NCBI GenBank assembly: GCA_005223375.1 | Contig: RXOD01006470.1 | Span: 1 to 10,259, forward strand | Reading direction: 5' to 3' | DNA length: 10,259 nt | Source: Amoebophrya sp. AT5.2 | Lineage: Eukaryota > Sar > Dinophyceae > Syndiniales > Amoebophryaceae | In this document: positions 6,229 through 10,259 of the stretch, in pieces | How positions within the stretch are numbered: the first letter of the stretch is position 1 | Layout: every line of letters starts with the position of its first letter | Program-made: the position numbers and the translations under genes | The notes under the pieces: generated by a model | Told to the model about the DNA's origin: nothing | What the model saw: only the letters and a program-made list of their open reading frames with translations | The model's database searches: none

Positions 6229-8530
6229 ATGCCCGACTCCGTCGTTTTAAGCGGCGGCGCGGCCGGCAGCACTGCCCGTAGTAGCTCCGCGTCTGCCTAC
6301 AGCGGTATACCGACCGAGAACTCGGGCGTGCCTTCGAGACCCTCAAGTCAGCTTCGGCGGCAGTCCTCATCGGGCCAGTTGCACGGCTCACAGCCGGGTA
6401 CCGCACGGCAGAAGGTGACAGCCGGTCGGGGCTCCCGATGTACCGGCTTCCGGACGCTGCAGTCCGTCGAAGACGGGCTGTATCTTTCGTACGACCTCCA
6501 GAAAAAGCAGGAGCTGGGCAGGGAGCGGCAAATCGGTTCGCGGTCGGGACCACGACAGCTGTTTGCAAACCGACCGCCAACAACGAAGCAGTGCGCGGTG
6601 GTGCCGCGGTCGAATGCCCCAAATAGCCTGAAAGATGGCCGCTTCTCTTTCTGGCGTGACGTGCGCGGACCCTTCAAAGTGACGGGGGTACTTACGACCG
6701 ACTAGGAATTTGAACTTCAACTTCGAGCTATAAGAACTTCTCCCTTTGTTGAGAACAAGAACCTCGACGTTCTAAGTACCTACTTAGATACATCTACATT
6801 GATACGCAATTCTGCGATCTTGTACTTTTACTTGTGTAGTAACAAGCACTAAGAACCCTAAACGACGAGTCGAGTAGAAGACCTCCTCACGATCCTGAAC
6901 CTCAGCTCGCCGTCCTGGACGACCAATCGGCTGAGTTCAAGCAACTTCTGGAGGAATCGGAGAGCTTGCGGAAAGTACCCCTCCAGGAGCTGAACGAGGT
7001 ATACAAACTGGAGTGGGAGGGTTACCTCAGCTACGACGTGGAGCGGAACTTCACTGACATCGAGGACCGAAGACTCTACGGAATCGCCGTCGTCAAAATC
7101 CCACTCGGATACAGCAAGGGGGCGCTCAAAGTACTTTTGTACTCTTGAAGATTTATATCTCAGTTTTCTGGAGGCGGCTTCCTTTTCCGATTGTAGTTGG
7201 GTTTTCCACCACCTCCGTCCTGACTTGTATACAATATCAATATCATGCCCGGAGCCCGATCCTTTGATCCCGAACCGCGGCATGCGTGAAAGAATAATGA
7301 ACGCGCAGCTTCTCCTTCTGCTGATGGACCATCAATCTTGCTTCTTGCAGGTATTTAGTTGGGGCAAGCCGTCGTGCTTCGACAAGAAGCTTGAGTTCTT
7401 GTTCAAGCCTGAGAGCAAGAAGTTCTACGGCCCGACCAAGGGAAAGCTCCCGCCAGGTACTATAACTATCTTTTTCTAAAACGTCGTCGCAAACCGCTGA
7501 TGACGTAACAAGCATGCGCCAAGAACGTTGTCTTGTTCAAGGACGACCTCTTGCTCATCTTCTATCCTTGTCCTCTACAACTACAACAGATCAGAGCAGC
7601 ATGAATCGTTCGCAGCGGCTGGGCAGTCCGCGCTCGTCGCCCAGTGACTTGGCGTCGACAGTCGCCTCGTGGGGCATCTCGCCGAACGACTCCCTCGATA
7701 GCACCTCGTCACACTGGCCGACCGTGCCGTTCGGTACTGGAGATGTCTACAATTTGAATCGTATGACTGCACCTTGGAACTGGATTTGGATTCGTTTTTC
7801 TCTACTTGATGATGATGTATACGTTTTTTTAATGTTTTTGGAAATTTAGCCTTGATCTTGATGTATGTTGACCTTTTGATATTTATAAAAACAGGCAAGC
7901 GCAGCCCGACGTGCGGCGCTTCGGAGCCGCGGCGCAGTCCACTAGGCTCGCCGCTGGATAGCACGGGCGGAAGCATCTTGGGGGGCCAGTCAAACCTGTC
8001 CTCGCCGCGCACGAGGCGCACGCATTCCGCGGAATCAAGCATAGACTGCTTCGATAGGCGACGAAAACTCAACCGGACAGGAGTAGACCTCATGACAGGC
8101 TGGAGAAAGTACGATCCGGCGAAGAGGTAAATTGTTATAGATGTGGGTCAATTTTTGCCATAGCCGCGACATTTTACGCGAAGAAAAAATGCTTCTATAA
8201 TTCATCGAAATTGATGTTGATTGCAGCGGTTCAAGAAAGTATATACATCTTCGCTTACCTCCTTCAAACGCACCCCTCAGTTCCTCGTCCTTCGCCGGAT
8301 CTCGCGAGCTTTCCCACCGCTTGATCGGGGACAATCTTTTCGCGTCGACCGGACATGAGCTCGGCTTCTTTCAAAATACGCGGTATTTCGAGTCGAGCGA
8401 GCGACGATGGAAGCCAGCGAGGAAACAGCAGCGCTGTCGCTACGTCGACCCGGACTTTCGGGAAAGCTGCATGCACGCGAGCAAAATTATGTCCGTCGAC
8501 CGTCTTCCCTTCCTCAGCGTGATCCTGTAG
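6229..8530 (+). CDS. Six-exon gene for an unrecognised Ser/Arg/Pro-rich protein
   Basis: Exons are 6229-6687, 6906-7130, 7351-7456, 7590-7733, 7895-8126 and 8227-8530: 1470 nt, 489 residues, TAG stop. All five introns are GT-AG (218, 220, 133, 161 and 100 nt; phases 0, 0, 1, 1, 2), and each join keeps an open frame. ATG 6229 is the first ATG of the frame. Exon 1 is a Ser/Gly/Arg-rich leader ending in RFSFWRDVRGPFK. Exons 2-3 look folded: a charged helix (SAEFKQLLEESESLRK), then alternating strands (RRLYGIAVVKIPLGYSKGAL, VFSWGKPSCFDKKLEFLF). Exons 4-5 are disordered, with many Ser-Pro sites (SPRSSPSD, RRSPLGSPLDS) that proline-directed kinases could phosphorylate. Exon 6 is basic. No domain is recognised, so no function is assigned. 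The last acceptor could instead be at 8279-8280 (same frame) or at 8417 (another frame ending at 8589). The frame used has the better third-position bias. Confidence 0.6.
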
Positions 8531-8634
8531 TGGGCGTCGTGGGACCTCCGGCTCCGGTGTTCAAGGGCTATAGTGCATCTCCTGGAGCGTGAGCGAGCAC
8601 CGGAAGAGTACTTTACGTATAAAATCATCGTAAG

Positions 8635-9118
8635 TATGAAGGGATCAAATCCATCGATCCGAAACTTCCACTCATCGAGCTCCAAGCTCTATACCTTGAC
8701 GTTATGACCCAAGCCCGGTAAGTTGTAGAATTGCGTTTACCTTCCTCGTCGATCCTTACATCAATCCTTATCCTTTACGTTTGATTCCAATGCAACGAAA
8801 CTGCAGTTGACCGCGTCAAGGTCGACTAACAACAAAAATGAAGACCAATTTAATTTACAACTCAAATTCTTGTGTGACTACACCAGCTCCAGTTCTAGCA
8901 ACACCAAAGGATGTACTTACATAATCTTCTACTTTCATTTAGTAGCCCCCAAACCCAACCCAACTCAAGCACATACTGTTGACCATCACTAGCCACGGCC
9001 ACTTCTTCTGTTTTTAGTACTTCTCTCCGTCCCGATCAAGCTACTTAGGTCCCTACCATTGTACTCGGTCCTCATGATTTATATTAACCCGGTGGTAACA
9101 TTTGTTTGGAAACTTTGA
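8635..9118 (+). CDS. Candidate 3' exons of a gene with a hydrophobic C-terminus
   Basis: Three short segments join in phase. The first is about 8635-8717 (contains SIDPKLPLIELQALYLDV), followed by a consensus donor GTAAGT. The second, 8887-8912, lies between GACTACACCAG and GTACTTAC. The third, 9018-9118, follows TGTTTTTAG. The joined frame continues as Ser/Asn-rich residues, then a Leu/Val/Ile-rich stretch (LPLYSVLMIYINPVVTFVWK), and stops at TGA 9116-9118; that stretch could be a membrane anchor. The upstream link is unknown. These may be extra 3' exons of the gene at 6229 if its stop-containing exon is alternatively spliced, or part of a separate gene. Donor and acceptor quality support the model, but the exons are short and codon bias is modest. 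Confidence 0.3.
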
Positions 9119-9706
9119 CTATGGCGTTTCTGACGTGGAGGTGATGTCGCATGAGCCACCCTGTTTTTCACAAGCAAGATTGTTCTTTCTGAAAACCATT
9201 CTTGCGGCGTGCCGGCGCCGGCAGCGCTGCATTGTAGATGAACGCTCCTGGTCGGCAGGCGGAGGCGCAGGTGATAAGTACTGCTTTGACGTATTTTCAT
9301 GTTCTCACCTCTGGTCCAGAAAGAGAATCAAGCCCACGGAAGCAAAATGCAAACAGAACAGCACACACTTTTTGCTGAAAAACGAAAAAAAGCAGCAGGA
9401 GGTGACCTCGTCACGACGGACAACAGCCTACAACTTAGAAGCGCAAAAAATGATGAGCGAAAGGCGCAAACCGAAATGGTCTCGAACAAAAACTGGTCAC
9501 TCACCACACCATATCCGCGTGTTCGTGCTTGTGCTGTATGCGTTTATTTCATCAGAAAGTTCGTTTCAAAAAGAACGGTCACAAAAACATCAATGACGGA
9601 AGATTATAGCGTAACGTGAGAGGCAGCACCAGGCCCAGATATCGTCTTCTGTTTACTTAGTTCGCGCTCCGTGTTCCGGCCCCGGGGGCTGCAGACAATA
9701 CAAAAG
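9119..9706 (+). other. Region upstream of the acidic-protein gene with a long but weak ORF
   Basis: A + strand frame with its first ATG at 9144 runs to 9596 (150 codons). It encodes Lys/Arg/Gln/Ser-rich sequence, with a more GC-rich, exon-like part up to a GCGCAG|GTGATAAG donor-like site near 9270. Another + frame (about 9321-9600) also looks partly coding. No choice between them could be justified and no family is recognised. A T/C-rich run ending in TTAG at 9660 precedes the next gene. Confidence 0.2.
9639..9660 (+). promoter_or_regulatory. Candidate splice or trans-splice acceptor before the acidic-protein gene
   Basis: ATCGTCTTCTGTTTACTTAG at 9641-9660 is a pyrimidine-rich run ending in AG, 47 nt before the ATG at 9707. 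It resembles the element before the FHA gene, though it is weaker. Other AG sites lie closer to the ATG (for example CTGCAG at about 9690). Confidence 0.2.
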
Positions 9707-10259
9707 ATGAGCGACGAGTATTCCGACGACGAGCCGATGGGCTCTGGTGGCGATGATGGGTCTGCTTCGCCATCCTCGTCGCACGGAGGCGTTGGTGTCG
9801 ACGCGAACGATAACGACGCGGATTTCTTCCAGGCCAACATTGACCACCAGATGGAGCACGAGCATGGCCAGCCTCTCGACGAGTCCGACGATGACGAGGA
9901 TGTCGACGCGCAGGATGAAGATGCAGACGACGATGATGTCGACGTGCAGGATGAAGATGTCATCAATCTTGAAGAGCAGGACGACGACGACGCGGTTGAC
10001 GAAGAAGTCATCGATCTCGACGCACTTGACGAGGACGAGAGTGAGGTGTTGGATGAGGAGAGCGAAAATAATGTGGAGATCGTGCACAACGACATTCAAG
10101 AGGAGGTGAACGAAATTCTGCAACAGCAGCAGAACCAAGAGCAAGAGCATGAGGACGAAATGATCCAGATGCAAAACGCCATCCAACAGCAGATCGACGA
10201 AGAAGAGGCGATCGATCTTGCAGCTGAAGAGGCACAACAACAGCAGGCGGAGATGGAGG
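9707..10259 (+). CDS. N-terminal part of an acidic, Gln/Glu-rich protein with candidate SUMO-interacting motifs
   Basis: ATG at 9707 opens a frame that stays open to the window edge (184 codons, 3' end missing) with strong third-position G/C bias. The protein starts MSDEYSDDEPMGSGG, has a Ser/Gly linker, and is extremely acidic from about residue 58 to 123. An imperfect repeat, DVDAQDED / DVDVQDED, occupies about 65-84. Two hydrophobic cores lie in the acidic part: VINL (85-88) and VIDL (101-104). A third, AIDL, is at 168-171. A V/I-V/I-x-L core next to acidic residues is the known pattern of SUMO-interacting motifs. Residues of about 125-184 are Gln/Glu-rich and probably helical or coiled coil. 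Acidic proteins of this kind include histone chaperones and chromatin factors, but no such domain is visible, so the function is unassigned. Confidence 0.7.
   Translation, partial: MSDEYSDDEPMGSGGDDGSASPSSSHGGVGVDANDNDADFFQANIDHQMEHEHGQPLDESDDDEDVDAQDEDADDDDVDVQDEDVINLEEQDDDDAVDEEVIDLDALDEDESEVLDEESENNVEIVHNDIQEEVNEILQQQQNQEQEHEDEMIQMQNAIQQQIDEEEAIDLAAEEAQQQQAEME

Noticed and set aside
6771..6788. Hairpin TCTAAGTA-CC-TACTTAGA in an intron
   Set aside because: The two-base loop is too small for a stable RNA hairpin as drawn, and 8-bp AT-rich arms are expected by chance.
8355..8519. Second ATG-initiated + frame (Ser/Thr-rich) overlapping the last exon of the gene at 6229
   Set aside because: Third-position base bias is much weaker than in the overlapping frame that fits the splice phases.
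1..10259. Bacterial features (operons, Shine-Dalgarno sites, CRISPR, insertion sequences)
   Set aside because: Genes are interrupted by phase-consistent spliceosomal introns, and no such elements are visible.

Overview
The window looks like nuclear DNA of a protist, most likely an alveolate near the dinoflagellates such as a Syndiniales/Amoebophrya-type genome. That placement is inference. It rests on GC-rich exons with strong G/C at third codon positions, AT-rich spliceosomal introns of about 59-267 nt, every convincing gene on the + strand, one probable GA-AG intron, and extreme Ala/Gly/Asn/Ser and Asp/Glu/Gln low-complexity protein segments. No bacterial signatures, tRNA, rRNA, CRISPR array or recognisable transposase were seen.

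Layout. (1) 2-640: C-terminal end of a protein with a divergent cyclic-nucleotide-binding-like domain, of the kind found at the end of some SulP anion transporters. Its ORF contains a perfect 31-bp inverted repeat. (2) 641-1647: mostly unassigned, with one weak ORF (999-1514) and a pyrimidine-tract/AG element just before the next gene. (3) 1648-4856: a seven-exon gene for a 721-residue FHA-domain protein, whose FHA fold is interrupted by a low-complexity insertion of about 270 residues. (4) 5180 to about 5910: start of an unrecognised gene; only its first exon is clear. (5) 6229-8530: a six-exon gene for an unrecognised 489-residue protein, rich in Ser, Arg and Ser-Pro in its second half. (6) 8635-9118: weaker exons, phase-consistent with each other, ending in a hydrophobic tail. 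(7) 9707-end: N-terminal part of a very acidic, then Gln/Glu-rich protein carrying motifs like SUMO-interacting motifs.

The two multi-exon models were built by hand. Exon ends were chosen so that GT-AG sites (one GA-AG) join with matching phase and an open frame; total coding lengths are 2166 and 1470 nt, both divisible by three. Functionally the window holds an FHA phosphopeptide-reader-like protein and a possible SUMO-reader-like acidic protein, but nothing shows that the neighbouring genes work in one pathway. The most unusual items are the split FHA domain, the exact hairpin inside a coding region, the GA-AG intron flanked by repeated CAGCTG, and the recurrent GTAC(TTAC) splice donors.
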